This document shows, one piece after another, positions 1 to 12,900 of a DNA stretch of 64,000 nucleotides. The translations under genes and the position numbers were made by a program. The notes under the pieces are model-generated. The model was not told the origin of the DNA. It made no database searches and saw only the letters and a list, made by a program, of their open reading frames with translations. Source of the stretch: Camarhynchus parvulus (Eukaryota > Chordata > Aves > Passeriformes > Thraupidae); NCBI RefSeq assembly GCF_901933205.1, contig NC_044571.1, forward strand, positions 73,595,689 through 73,659,688. Direction: 5' to 3'. Each line of letters begins with the position of its first letter. Positions within the stretch are counted from its first letter, which is position 1.

Positions 1-832
1 TCCATGCTAAGCTCTGCTAAGAGCAAGAAAGAAGAAGCCTTTTCTTTGTGGTTTTTTGTTCTAAAATCTTTCATTAGCATTGGTCCATTTCTATCTTTTA
101 GTGTTTAAAGTGTTTGAAGATTAAAGCAGTGTAAAAAGTTTGATTAAAGCAGAATGTATTTGATGAGGAATGGAATTTTGGAAAAGAAAACTTTGTCAGT
201 ACATTTTCTGTGACGGTAATTACTGAGTCTTAGGGTGTAGAGGGCACAATATGCATCTAGTGTATCCATACTAAATGAAAATTACTGTAAGTGAGGAGGG
301 AAAAAACCTTTTTCTGTTATTAATTTTTTATTACTTTTTGTACAATGCCGATATTTTTAATGAATCTTATCCACTGTTGCAGCAGCTTTACAGGTTTTAC
401 CTGTTTTGAAGCAGTACAATGTGTAGAGAATTACTCTTGCATAACAATGCATTTTATTAACAAAATATTCTGGATTTCCATTAAACTATCAAATAGAGTG
501 ATTCAGCCCATATGAGGGTTTGTTTGTCAGCCTTCTGAGCCAAGAACTTTTTATTTTCTTGTGTGTACTAGAGATAAACCGAAATTTGTTCGTATTGCCT
601 CACTTTCAGTCTTGAATACTTTGTAAATACAGTGTAATTCCAATCTATATTTTTTGCTCTTCTGGGTTTTTACTGTTAAATATCTGGTAGGAACTTATGT
701 TTTTTCAAAATAATGTAACTTTTCTTACATAGAAATTTTTATCTGATTATTCCAACACTGTATACAGCTTTGGTACCTATTGAGCAGAAGTAATGAATGA
801 AATAGCAAAACTTTTCATCTGATTTGTTGCAG
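1..832 (+). other. NPAT: NPAT intron 1, 3' part
   Basis: AT-rich sequence upstream of the exon 2 acceptor. No exon, repeat family or RNA gene recognised. The NPAT exon 1 and the ATM/NPAT bidirectional promoter known in mammals must lie further left, outside the window. Confidence 0.7.
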
Positions 833-951
833 GCTATTTGCAACAGGAAAATCTTCAAGCTACCTGCCATCAATTTATTCTGGAAAGCTCAGATTTGAAA
901 GAATATGCAGAGCACTGTACAGAAGATGGTTTTATTCCAGCCTGCTTGCTG
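833..951 (+). CDS. NPAT: NPAT exon 2 (LisH motif)
   Basis: Follows a TTGTTGCAG acceptor and ends before GTGAGT. It encodes YLQQENLQATC, then ESSDLKEYAEHC and PACLL. This is most of the LisH dimerisation motif expected at residues 3-35 of NPAT. It starts with the last two bases of a split Gly codon. Confidence 0.95.
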
Positions 952-3900
952 GTGAGTTTGTATTTGCAAAGCAGAAAGTTACATTGTCTTGCATCCATGG
1001 AAAACAATATTGGGGATTTCTCTATGTAACAATTAATTCTCAAATGTTGCTTAAACTGTTTGATATTTGATTTGTTTAGTGTTTTTCATCCTGTGATATT
1101 AGCAGTTATTTGGTTTCTAGTATTTAAGCTTACTAAGAAACATCTAAGTGTGAAATATGCAAATTGAATTTGCAAATTGGTTTCAGCATATTATGCTTAG
1201 TCTGCATTACAGCTTTGAGGTTGATTTATGGAAGGGTGTTGTCACAAGGGTTTTATTGATTTTAGGGCTGCTTTTGTAATTTACTGAAGGTCACTTTCCT
1301 ATTCTAGACATGGCAGCCAGTAGTGTTCCATTTCAGGTACATTGTAAATATTTAGGTAAGGCACCTCAGATTTGTCTGAGTCTGCCAAATTTTATTGACA
1401 AAAACTGTGTTCAGAATCCTCTCTGTTCAGTATCATATCCATTGTTCTGAGTGAAAGGCAGAATTTTGGGTGTGCATAAATAGTGTGCAGACATATCTGT
1501 AGATACATGTGTAGAGCATAATTAGATAGTTTGCGTTTTAAACAAATATACAAAATAGAATTTTTACTATCCTGTACAAATTACAGGGTTTAGGTATTGC
1601 TGTGTATCAAACTTTTAGTGTTTATGTGTGTCCTCTTCATATTTTCCGTTTCATTCTTCTAGTATATTAGTTAATTTCATGGTCTGGGACTTTGTCCACA
1701 GTATTCAAAATTCACAGAAGTCTTTTCTGAAATCCAAGGTGCACTTTCTTGATGCACCTATTCAAAACAAACTATTGAATTTATTTTATTTACAAGTGTT
1801 TAGTCATCTGTACTTTGTTGGTAGAGAGTTGAGAACCAAGCTATGGCCAGCAAAAATTAGAAAACATAAATGTAAATAGATTATTCAGATTAATAAAGCT
1901 TTTTTATAATTATCCTTTTCTCAGTAGAAACATTTTTTCTATTATTCACATAAAAGTTATATCATAGTATCTAAGACAAAATTCTTGCTGCAGCTCAAAT
2001 ACTTGCAATAAAGGGCTGTATTTGTCATGTCTTGTAGAGTTCCCACTAGTAAACAAGAGAGCAAGGTACAGGATACTGGTAACTTTAACATTTTAATTAT
2101 CTTTGTGTCACCTACAATTACAAGTAAACATGATAAGAAGGTTAATTCTGTGTGACTGTTAAAAATTTTACTTCAGACAGAGATTCCTTCACGTTTACAT
2201 CTTAGTGCATGTTCTTTTCCAGCATGATACATACTCTTTGGTCTATTACTGCTCATCAGTAACAGACTAATGAGCATCATGCTGTTCATCATCTAATTTT
2301 CATGGTTTTATTCCATAATGAAAAGGGTGAGTGAAGGTCAGACAGTTCTATCTACCAGTGTTATGCCTTGAGATAGAGCACTTCACATTTTGGATACATA
2401 AGAGGATTTTACTCCATTGATTGCTCTCTACCAAGTACAGTCCCTGGTACTGAGGGTCAGCATGGTGTAGAGTGCTGAAGAGCTCCTTAACTGTGATGTG
2501 CTACAGCAGATGAAGCAGAAGTTTTTACTGAAGATTCTAAGATCAGTTGGTTTGTTTTCCAGTCGCTGTGTGGAAAAAACTTGACAACTATTCTTAATGA
2601 ATACGTAGCCATGAAAACAAAAGGTAAGCCTTCAGAATGAGGTGTTATTTTATTTTTATTTATCTCTTGTGAGCTCCTTGAGGAGGAGGTGTATGGTCTT
2701 AGGCTCCATTTAGGCTACAATTTGAGTTACCAAATTACAAGTTATCAAATTACATAGCCAACTGCCATGATATCCAGTGAGCAAAAGTAATTGATTCTGT
2801 TAGTTTGCATATGCCAGCATATATTTTCACTTCAAATGTGAGCATTTTTATATCTTAAAAGCATAGAGATATAATAACATGTCCAAAATGTATGAGTTTA
2901 TGCTTGTGAAATTATACTGTTTATTGTTTATACTATCAATAGCAGGGGGAGGTGCTTATCTCTCTGATGACCAGCAACAGAATGTGAGAAAAATGAAATG
3001 CGGTGTCAGGGGAAGTTCAAATTGGATCTTAGGAAAGGGTTCTTCACTGAGAGGGTGGTCATGGCACTGAACCCTGTCAGAGTTCAAGGAGAATCTGGAC
3101 AATGATTTTAGTCACATGGTTTAGAGTTAGGTAGCCCAGTGAGGAGCAGGGAGTTGGGCTCAATGATCCTTATGGAACCCTTCCAACCTAAGATATTCTA
3201 TGATTCCATGAAATAATCAGGAGGAGTCCTATGGTATAAAATATTTCTTATCTTGTTTTTAAGACTAACTAAAATAGTTTCAGAACTACTTTGTATTTTG
3301 TATGAATACTGTAGGCAGAGCTAAAGCATTTGCTGGTTTTGAAGTTAATTATCAAGCTTCTGAATGTTCCCAAATCTTACAGGTTTTTGATATCTGTTAT
3401 ATTATCATATTTTAATGGTGCTTAGTATTAAAAATCATGCATGGAACATTTCTGAACATTTTTTTCCTTTCACACTAGGATTGACAGAAATGCTAACTTA
3501 AGACAGATGTACTTCCTTCAAAATGCTTTGTACTTGGCATCTTGAAAAACTTAGTAAATTGAACTGTTTACTTATCTTTTCCATCACACTTCTAATGTTC
3601 TGTGCTTCAGAAAGACCAAATGTTTTTACCTGTTTGGGTAATATCATAAAATAAACTAATACTTTTAAAGGCCTGTCTGCCAGGTTATGATTTTCAAAGG
3701 CACAAAAGTGACTTGGGAATATGAATGCCATTTCCAGAAGTGAGTTGGGGGGATTAATATGGATTAGGTTAGCCTGTGTTTGCTGAGGAGTCAACACCAT
3801 GTGCAAATTCCACCAAGAATTATAGTCATTAATTCAGTTTCATCAAGGCTTCTAAACCAGAACTGTATCCATATCAGTCAAAATTCTTTAGATTAGGAGT

Positions 3901-6900
3901 TAGGGCTCTCTAACTAATAGAATATTAAGAAGGCAGCTAGACATCTAAAGTTAGATGATGTCTGAAACACTCCATAATAATTATTTTGTTTGTGATTTTA
4001 CTTTTCTCTCAGCTTATATCAGTTTTGGGCATCAATTTGTTTTTATGGTTCATTTCAGAAACAGCAAATGAAGTTCCAGCAATGATGTCATCTCTGTGGA
4101 AAAAATTAGACTATACACTTTCTCAGATCAGGTAATGTAGTTTTGAAATCAAGAAAATAATATTTCATTCTGAGAGTGAGTCCCTATGTTGACCAGCTCC
4201 TCTTATCATTGTATGAGGATAGTTTAGCTCTCTGTTTCCTTTGAGAGACAGTGAAAAAGATGGGTATGTTAGAGTTGATAGTTGAGCATTTAAAGATTTT
4301 AAGGAGGGGCTAGCAAATAAGGAGGGCATTGTGTGAGCATGTGGTCTTCCTGTAATAAAACAATACACTATGACTCATTTAAAGTCTGATACCTTTGTGG
4401 TTACTTGATCAAAAATGAAACAGTAAGCTTCACTTGAAGGATCTTTGACGATTGTTGGAAAGAATAAAAAGAGCAATCAATAGATTTTTCTGAAGGAATG
4501 TGTGGTTAGGATCAGAGTGACATTACACATGTGATAGGTAGTGTCACACTATGTAGCTGAGTGCTTCCATTATGCTCCATTCATTTCTGTCACTTGCTTT
4601 ATTTTTTAGGAGCATGCAGAATTCAGATTTCAGATTTTCTTCTAACCAGAGGAGTAAGTAACTGAGTCAATTCCATGGGATCAGTAGGTTTTATGTAAAA
4701 ATTACCTGTTTTGGCAAAAAATAGGGGCCTTCTGCAGCTATCAGTAATGCATATCTGTTGTCTTCATTGGGGTCTGTGAAACACTGTAGTGATCAGGAAA
4801 GGAAAATAAGAAAAGCTGAGCTTTTTGCAAGGGGCATAAATTCTCTATTATAGCATTTTCTCTGCTGAAAAAAAAAAAACTTTTTTTGGAAGTTTACATG
4901 GTTAAAAGGTTTAAAAACTGCTGTTTCACTCCTGAAACTGCTGACAGGTGTTTCTTTCTTTACAAAAGCTGAAAATGTGCTGTCAACAAATTGGTTTACT
5001 TAAAAATAAGTTTTTCTCTGTAGCATTTTTACTGTATAAGAAAAGAGAGTGTGAGATATACATAGTGATTGTTCCCAGATTTGAGATTCGCTGGATTGGG
5101 TGGTGTTCCATTGTTTAGATTTTTTTAAACAGATTTTGTGTGAATATCAGCAATTTTTAAAAATCCCTTTATCTTATGTTTTCATCTTGTCTTTATTTCC
5201 AGTACGTACAAGAAGTGGAATTGTAGAAATGAAAAGGCAGAGAATGCTTCAGCAGTCAGCTCCTGCAAACTCAGGACTGTTGTCAGTAGCCCATCAGTCA
5301 GGGCAGCAGAATTCCTCTTCTTCTGTTGTACCTCCTCAAGTAATTCACAGGCCAACAATAAATCAAAGCATGCCACAAACAAGACTGAGTACACTGTTTG
5401 TGAACCAGTCACAAGCTCAAGAAAACAAGATCAACAGTAAGTGCAAAAATTTTTAGAACCTTGTTTTTCTGTGAAAAATCTATGGCTGTTGATGGAAGTT
5501 TTCTAAAATCAGGGCTAATCATCTTCCACCAAAAAGTTCCAGAAATTTCATGCTTTGTTCCCCAGCTGTCCAGACTGGTTCAGGTGATTAAAAGAAAATA
5601 AGTGCCCAAAAGAGAGATGGCTCTTGCATACTTGCTTGCCAATGTGAGTTTAGAAATCAGAAGTGCATTAATTTGTGGTTATTCTGTTCTGTGCTCTCAT
5701 CCTCACCCAAATAACTTATTTCATCAGATAGGGATGATCCACATTAAGTTGATGTCTATTTCAGGATATGTTTAAAAGGATTGGTCCTCATTTCCATGAT
5801 AATACCAAATTCTTTTGTATGACTTTCCAGGAATTGATTAGAACATAGTAAGCATGTAGATCTTGTAGTGCTTTAACAGTGTCACTGGAAAAGGTGTTGG
5901 CATAATGACTTCTATTTTTGTTTGTTTTTTCCCTCTATAAAGCAGGAGGTCTCATACACATTCAGGTTCCAACATCACAAGAACGAAAGCTTCATTCAAA
6001 CTTGCTTTCTCCAGGAAGGCGAAAAAGGTAAACAGGGATGTCTGTCTGGTTTTGGGTGGTTTTTTTTGTTTAATTGTTTAGAAATTAGACAGTGTTCTAA
6101 CCTTTAGTGTAAGTTTTCTTCAGTGATGGAGTGTTTCAAATGTAAGATCTGCTGAGGGGGGCCAGTGTTTGTTGTTTCACAGAGGAAAGGGAAGTCAAAG
6201 AGCTTAACAGTAGGCTGATAGGAGGCTTCTTTGTGTACACTCTGTCTTCACTACTAGACATAGGCAAATAATCTTGGACCTGAGATTTGGTGTTCCTTCC
6301 AAAATGTCCTTTTCAATTATGAAAATTCTTAATACTGATAAAAATGTGCATTTAACTTCATAAAACTATTGAGTTGAGTAAATTTTGTCAGAAAATTATT
6401 AATATTTGCACTAGAAGTTTTGTGAAAAATTTCTTTTATACTAGTTTTGCATTTTTTATTCTCTGATTCAGATGTCCATTTTCCCCCAAGTCTTTCCTAA
6501 TCTGTCTTGATTTTTTTAAATGTAATTTTAGTGCCCCGCCAATAGATGTTTTCAGAAGAGCCTACATTGTCTCCTATAAAAACATTACTTTTCGCATTTA
6601 TCAGCTAAATTCTTACAGGACTTAAGATTTGTTTTCTTCTTTGAAAATAAGTGCTCCTTGAGAAGTCTTTGTTTTCAGTGGTAATGCCCAGATCTGATTG
6701 TGAGTTGCACTTAATTAGGATCCATTAACTGGTACCACCAGTTAGAGTAACATGTAGTGGAGGGGCAGTAAATGCTGAATAGTGGGCATGGAATTCAGTT
6801 TGCCATTGAGTTCTTTACCTACAATCTCTAAATTTATAACTTACGTAAAGGCAGACACAATAGATGCATAAGAGATATTAAAACAGGTACCAGCTTTTAC

Positions 6901-9900
6901 TGTATTTTCAATATGTAGTTAATTTTCTGGTGATTAAGATCTTGTGTTTGCTAAAAAGAAAGAGAAGCACTTGATTTACTCACCATTAGGTCTGCTGTTC
7001 ACAATTTTTTCATAAACTGTGTCATAAATTTCCTGGAATGTTTCAGTGAATCCCAGAAGAGGAAAAATATTGCAACATCTGGACCTCTTTCAGCAGCTAG
7101 AAGTTCTCAAGACTCTGAAGAAGCAGTAGTAGAAAAAGAAAGTGAGCCCCTAGAAGAATTAATTGATGGTAACTTCCCAGTGAGTATATGCCTACAGAAG
7201 GTATTTACACTTAAGAAACAAAGTCAGACTCAAGAGATCTAATCTTTAACATGTTGTTCTTCCTGGTTTTTACAGAAATTACCTTTAAAAGATAAATGTA
7301 TTGGTTTGTATTTGAACTAGCTCTTGTGTGTACTAAATTCATAAAGTTGGCATGGCTATGTAGAGTTTGGTTTTTCTTGGTTTATTTGCTTTGCTAAGAT
7401 ACCTGTAGGCTGTCAGAATACAGCAATTCTTCAGAGAATGGAAACCAGAAGGCACATTAAGCCTTGCTGTCCTTCAGGAGAGCAGAAGCACAGGAATATT
7501 TTGGGTTGATTTTTGTAGCAATGGAATGCAGTCACAGATGACTCTCTGTTATAAAAGTCTTCTCTCCTTGAATTGATTTTTAAATTATTTTTTACTGTTA
7601 GTCAGAAATTCATGCTCCTTTTCTAGTGATGTTAAAAATAGAAACCTGACCACTTCAAAACTGTTTTCCAGCAACTGGTTATTGAAAATGCCAGAGAAAA
7701 AATCCTGAGCAACAAATCTCTTCAGGAGAAGCTCGCTGAAAACATTAACAAAATCCTGGGGAGGTAATAAAAGGAACGTCTAAACTTAATATGTATTCTT
7801 ATTTAAATTATTTTTGACTTTTGAACTAATGATGTACGTGTTGCAGTGATGGCAGTGTTGCTCAGGCCCCTAAACAGCCAGACAGTGGTCCCACAGAACA
7901 GGAGACTTCAATTGATGAAATCCTTGGACTTCAGGTAGGTGTAGATTGCCCTGATCGCATTGTTTTTAGGACCAGGCATGTGAGAATGATGGACCTATGC
8001 TGAACCTCTGACATCTGAGGATACTCTCTCCTCTTCCTATCCTTTTTTGTTTCTGTTTGCCAGCACAGCTGAGCCTCCCTGATGTTCCCCTCTGAGCAGA
8101 GGCAGCTCTGCAGCTCCTCTTGCAGAGGCGTGAACTCTGACCTTGTGTGGTGCAGGGCAGGTTCAGGGAGCTGAGCTGGCAGGACACTGCTGTTCTACAG
8201 GAGCTTGTTTTGTGCCAGTTTAGCATTCTGAATTCATTCCCAGTGCCTGTCCAAGGCAGCATAAACATGCAGCAGGGTCGAAGCCAAGGGAGTGGGATTG
8301 CTTCTGGCAGTAATTAGCTGGTAACCCTACTCAGACTGGATATAAGAACTGCCTGCCTCTCACTCAATCTTTCATATCAGTAATTGGCTACCAGCTTCTG
8401 ACTGGGGATCTAATTAATAGCCTTAGAGAAGAAAAAAGAATTTAAAATACCTTGCTATCTCCAAATACATTTAATCTGATCTGATTTTGTGATTTGCTCC
8501 TAGATAAGCATGGATCATTTAGTATAGCAAGAGAAATTGTTTTTGAGCGTAAATAATGATGCTTTTTCTTCAAATTTTGTATTTTCTTGCTTTTGGAGGA
8601 AATGTGTGTTCTGCTTCTACAAACTAAACATAATTATAGTGTTCTCCCTTCATTTTTCTATAAGTCTCAAGCTAGCAATCATAGAATTAAAAAGGACTTT
8701 TAATGAGGGAAATTTCACAGCCTTCATGAGAAAGACTGGAGAGTAGAGGCAGTTCCTTGTTTGTGAAGTAGAGGTGTCTGGTTTATAAATGCTATTCTTC
8801 TGTTGGTTGGTGATTTTAGGTCAGTTGTCAAAATACAGAGCTACAAAGCCGTACTCCATTCTTCTGAGCAGAAATAAAGCAGCTTCTTGGTTGGAGTTGC
8901 TGAGACAAAATCAAGGATATAACGTGGAATATCCACCCTTAAAGGTGGAGATATATATCAAAAAAGGTGGAGATATATATCAAAGGTTGGAGAGTGCTTA
9001 GAGGGTCTCCAGAAAGGCAGGAGAAACTTTGTATTTAATTGCTTGAGTATGTACCAGATACTTATTTTATTCCTGGGCTGCCACGGAACAAGAATCAGGA
9101 ACCTTAGAGCACTGTCCCATGTAGCTGTGGTTTCCAAAATGCCTTCCACAAAGAAGTAGTTGCAGGCTGTAATATAGAACATGTAATTTCCATATGAAAT
9201 AAAACTTCCATTTACTTAGTGTTGGCGTCTAGATATATAATATATTCAAACCTAAGAAATTAGGATTAATTTGGGGATTTTTTTTTAACAGTGGTTTGCT
9301 TGTACAGGCTCACAGTATCCATACCACATGCATAAGCTTCCAGTGTAGCCTGAGATTTAGTCCTTCTTTTTGGTTAGTGGTGGCCATGAAGAATACTCCA
9401 GTACACACATGGTGAGGGTGATGTCTGACAGACACATTCAGGTTTTGGAGAACCTTATTTCTTCAACTTCAATCACTAAGATTTTTTAAATCTGTGGCAG
9501 AAACGTTCCCAGCATTATTATTTTTGTTTCTGTGCTGAGCAGAAGTAATAGAACTAAAACCTGAAAAGAAAACGCTTCTTGTCTATTTTTCTTTTTAAGT
9601 TGTGGAAGTAACTAATAGTTCTGTATCTCGTGTCTTTTCTCAGGGTGAAATTCATATGTCAGAAGAGGCTATCCAGGACATTCTGGAGCAGACAGAATCA
9701 GATCCAGCTTTCCAGGATCTGTTTGACTGCTTTGATTATGGTAGGCTATGTTGTACTCAGTTGTACTGTTACTGTAAAGCATCCTGAATGATGAGCTTTC
9801 CCAAGCATTGCTTGGCAAAGCAAGGGAATTCAGCAGGCCTCTTGCAAGAGAAATGACATTGGTATGCCTTAATACAGAATTAGATTCTTAGATACATTTA

Positions 9901-12900
9901 TACACAGCTATAAAGTTGTGTGTAAGTACAGCATTTTTCTGTGGCTGATATTCTGGGTTTGTGCTGGCTCAGTGATTGTTTTATTGCTGTTACTTTAGAC
10001 ACTCCAGCTCTGAAGGATGATAGTTTATACTTGCTTGCTGTTGTAAAATTTTCAGGGGACTCCTCACATGAACCTAAGGAGATCTTTACACTGTGGTTCA
10101 TTTTAAAGGTAGTGATGCCATGTATGTGGAAAATTACATATATAACCAATCTTCATGCTTTATTTTGAAAATAGGAAAGAGCAAGGTAAACAAGAACTTA
10201 CCTGCTGGTATTTCTGGTCAGAATGGAGTAGAAAATGAAATCCTGGTGGCTGAGGATAGCCTGGAAACATTTGGAAGTTCTTTAGGAACAGAAGAAACTA
10301 ACAGATGTATGTGTTGGTTTTTTTTCTTCTAAGATTTCTCTGTTAACTTTTCATTATGAAAATATTTTCAGACAATCTGTACATTTCAGAATTTTATTTT
10401 TTCACTGGTAATATCCATGTGGACATTTACATTGCATGAACATACAGATACACCTGGCCTGTTACAAAGTTTCAATCTATTAAATTTAGCAGTAGTCCCA
10501 TGTGTACTTATCAGTAATGTACAAACTGATTTTCCAGATTATCTAGTGTATGTATGCTTTTTATATATATTCCACTCAACTTGACTGTAAGGATGAGTAA
10601 CATTATTCCAACTTAGTTTTATGGGAAATAGCTTTCCATTGAACTGATAGTTATTTCTAAAACACTCTAAAAGGATCATCTCTTCTAATAATTATGGAAC
10701 TGGTTTATTCTGTCTTTTACAGGTGATAATTCTAGAGAACCACTATCCTGTAGAGGCTTTCAGTTAGGAGAAGCATCATGTGCCTTGAAGACCAGCATTA
10801 ATGATGATGATATGGTTAAGAAAAATCCAGCCAGTGAACAGCTGCATGGAAACTGTAGACCAAGGAAGCACACTGAAGAACTTACAGCCATTACCTCTGA
10901 ACATATTAGAGAGCTTGAAATTGCTTTTGACTCAGTGTCTGATTTGACTGAACCTAACAAGAGACCAAGTTCTGATAGCAAACAGTGTGCAGACACTTAC
11001 ATTACAAAAGAGTCATCTGCATTAGTATCTGAAAGTGAGAGTGCTATGGAAATTGAAAAAGGCCCACCAAGTGATAGTTCTCAAAGTAGTCCTAATTTAG
11101 AATATGTTCATTCTGGTACTCCACAGATTCCTTTGATTTCAGTGGCAGAGGATACTATAGCTGGTGAAAACAAAACTGATTCAGGAAGTAAATGTCCTTT
11201 ATCACCAGATACATCACTGTCTGAAAAAAGACTTCCTGGAAGCCCTTCTGATGGGAGCCCTGGCCACAGTACACTGCTGAGAAAAAACAACTCCTCCATT
11301 TCTAGCCCACTGGCAGATGTAGGAAAAGAACAGACTGTAACCAGTGATCTAGCTGCCTTGCCTGGTGTTTCAGAGGAGAACTCCAGCCACCCCTCTAACC
11401 ATCAGGACCAGAGCACACAGGCAGACTGTGCTACGGGATCTGTGGTGGACATCATGGATCTTGACAAAACAGAGTTGCAGCTTGAAGTTGTTGATACATC
11501 TAACAAAACTTACTCAAATGATCAGCATACACTTGATAAGCCTTGTAAGAAAGATTTTAACCTCCCTTCAGAACTGCCAAACACAGAGGGTACACAAGGG
11601 GAGATGCAAGAACCTTCATCTTCTACAAAAGTAGACTCTGATAATTTATATTTCTCATCTGGTAATAATGCATGTACAGACATTTCTGTAGTATCCACTG
11701 AAAACAATCTTACTACCTCTGAAATATGCCACTCTCCTCTCCCTGAAACTGCATCCTCCGCAGAGGAGTCAGGTACTGAGGCCAAAAGTATAAGCAGTGT
11801 GTCTTCTAGTAGTCAACCTATGGATGTTGATCCTTCTAATATAATGTCCCTCAAGATCATCATCAGTGATGATCCATTTATTGCATCAGACACGGAGTTA
11901 AATAATGCTGTTTCCAGCATCACAGGAGAAAATTTGCCTACTATAATATTGTCATCTCCCGCCAAATCCCCAGCCAAAACCGCAGGCCTGCCCAAATGTC
12001 TGACTTCAGAAGACACAGAAAAAAATGTGGATTCAGCTCTGGCAGAGCAGAATCTTCTTGTGCTTAGACCTAAGGATCCTGTGGTCAGCTCGGTTAACAC
12101 TCAGAGTGAAGACTGCACTGGTTTTTCAGTTGCAAGTTCAACTCATCTTTCCAGCGAAGGGGGATTTATACAGTTGATGCCAGCCACGAGCACAGCTTTT
12201 GGGAATTCAAGCAACCTTTACATAGCCACGTGTATGACTGATCCAGCAACCTTGGGTGCAGCTGTAACACCATCAAATGTAGTTGTATTGCCTGGCAGTT
12301 CTATGCCACTGGCCTCCCAAGCTCCAGCTGTACAGCAGTTGCGGACTCCTCCCAGATCCAGCAATACATTTCCAGCAAACCAGACTGTCTCCCCAAACTT
12401 CCCACAGGGTAATCTCATTATTAGAAAAGTACTGAAAATGTGGTGTTTGTTATTTTTGTTTTTCTACTAAGTAAACATTAAAAGTAAAACAATTTTTAAA
12501 CTGTTCTGTCTGCCACTTGAAACTATCCAGGAGTTTTTTTTTTTTTATTAGTAGTAATGAAATAAAACTACGAGAAGTCATTGATCAGGCTGCTTTGAAT
12601 AAAAAAAAACCCTCATATTTCAAACGCTTAACTAATATAATTTTAGCAGCATTAGATGTAGGAATGATATTTTGGTTTGCATTGGAAAGGATTCCATTAC
12701 TTTGGCTAAATAAAACAGGTTTTTATTTTAATAAGATTCCTGTTATAAATGGAGTGCTCTATGTTATATGTATTCATATTTTGTGTAGATAACTGGGTAT
12801 ATGTATCTAGTCCTTCCCAAATCACTTCCTTGGTTTTGTTTCATATTTCAAAACCTAGTCTGCATTAGAAGTAAATATGAAAGTGTAACATTAAGTGAAA

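Noticed and set aside
5437..5456. NPAT ending at the in-frame stop just after exon 6
   Set aside because: Intron read-through; the GTAAGT donor and exon 7 onward continue the known protein.
7167..7172. GTAACT as the NPAT exon 8 donor
   Set aside because: It would leave phase 1, which does not fit exon 9; the GTGAGT after CCA does.
8040..8420. Slightly G+C-rich NPAT intron 10 segment with a TATAAGAA, considered as a solo LTR
   Set aside because: No TG...CA ends, target-site duplication or family match could be seen.
8670..8710. ATCATAGAATTAAAAAGGACTT as a CR1 end
   Set aside because: Only the ATCATAGAAT part resembles a CR1 terminus, with no supporting flank.
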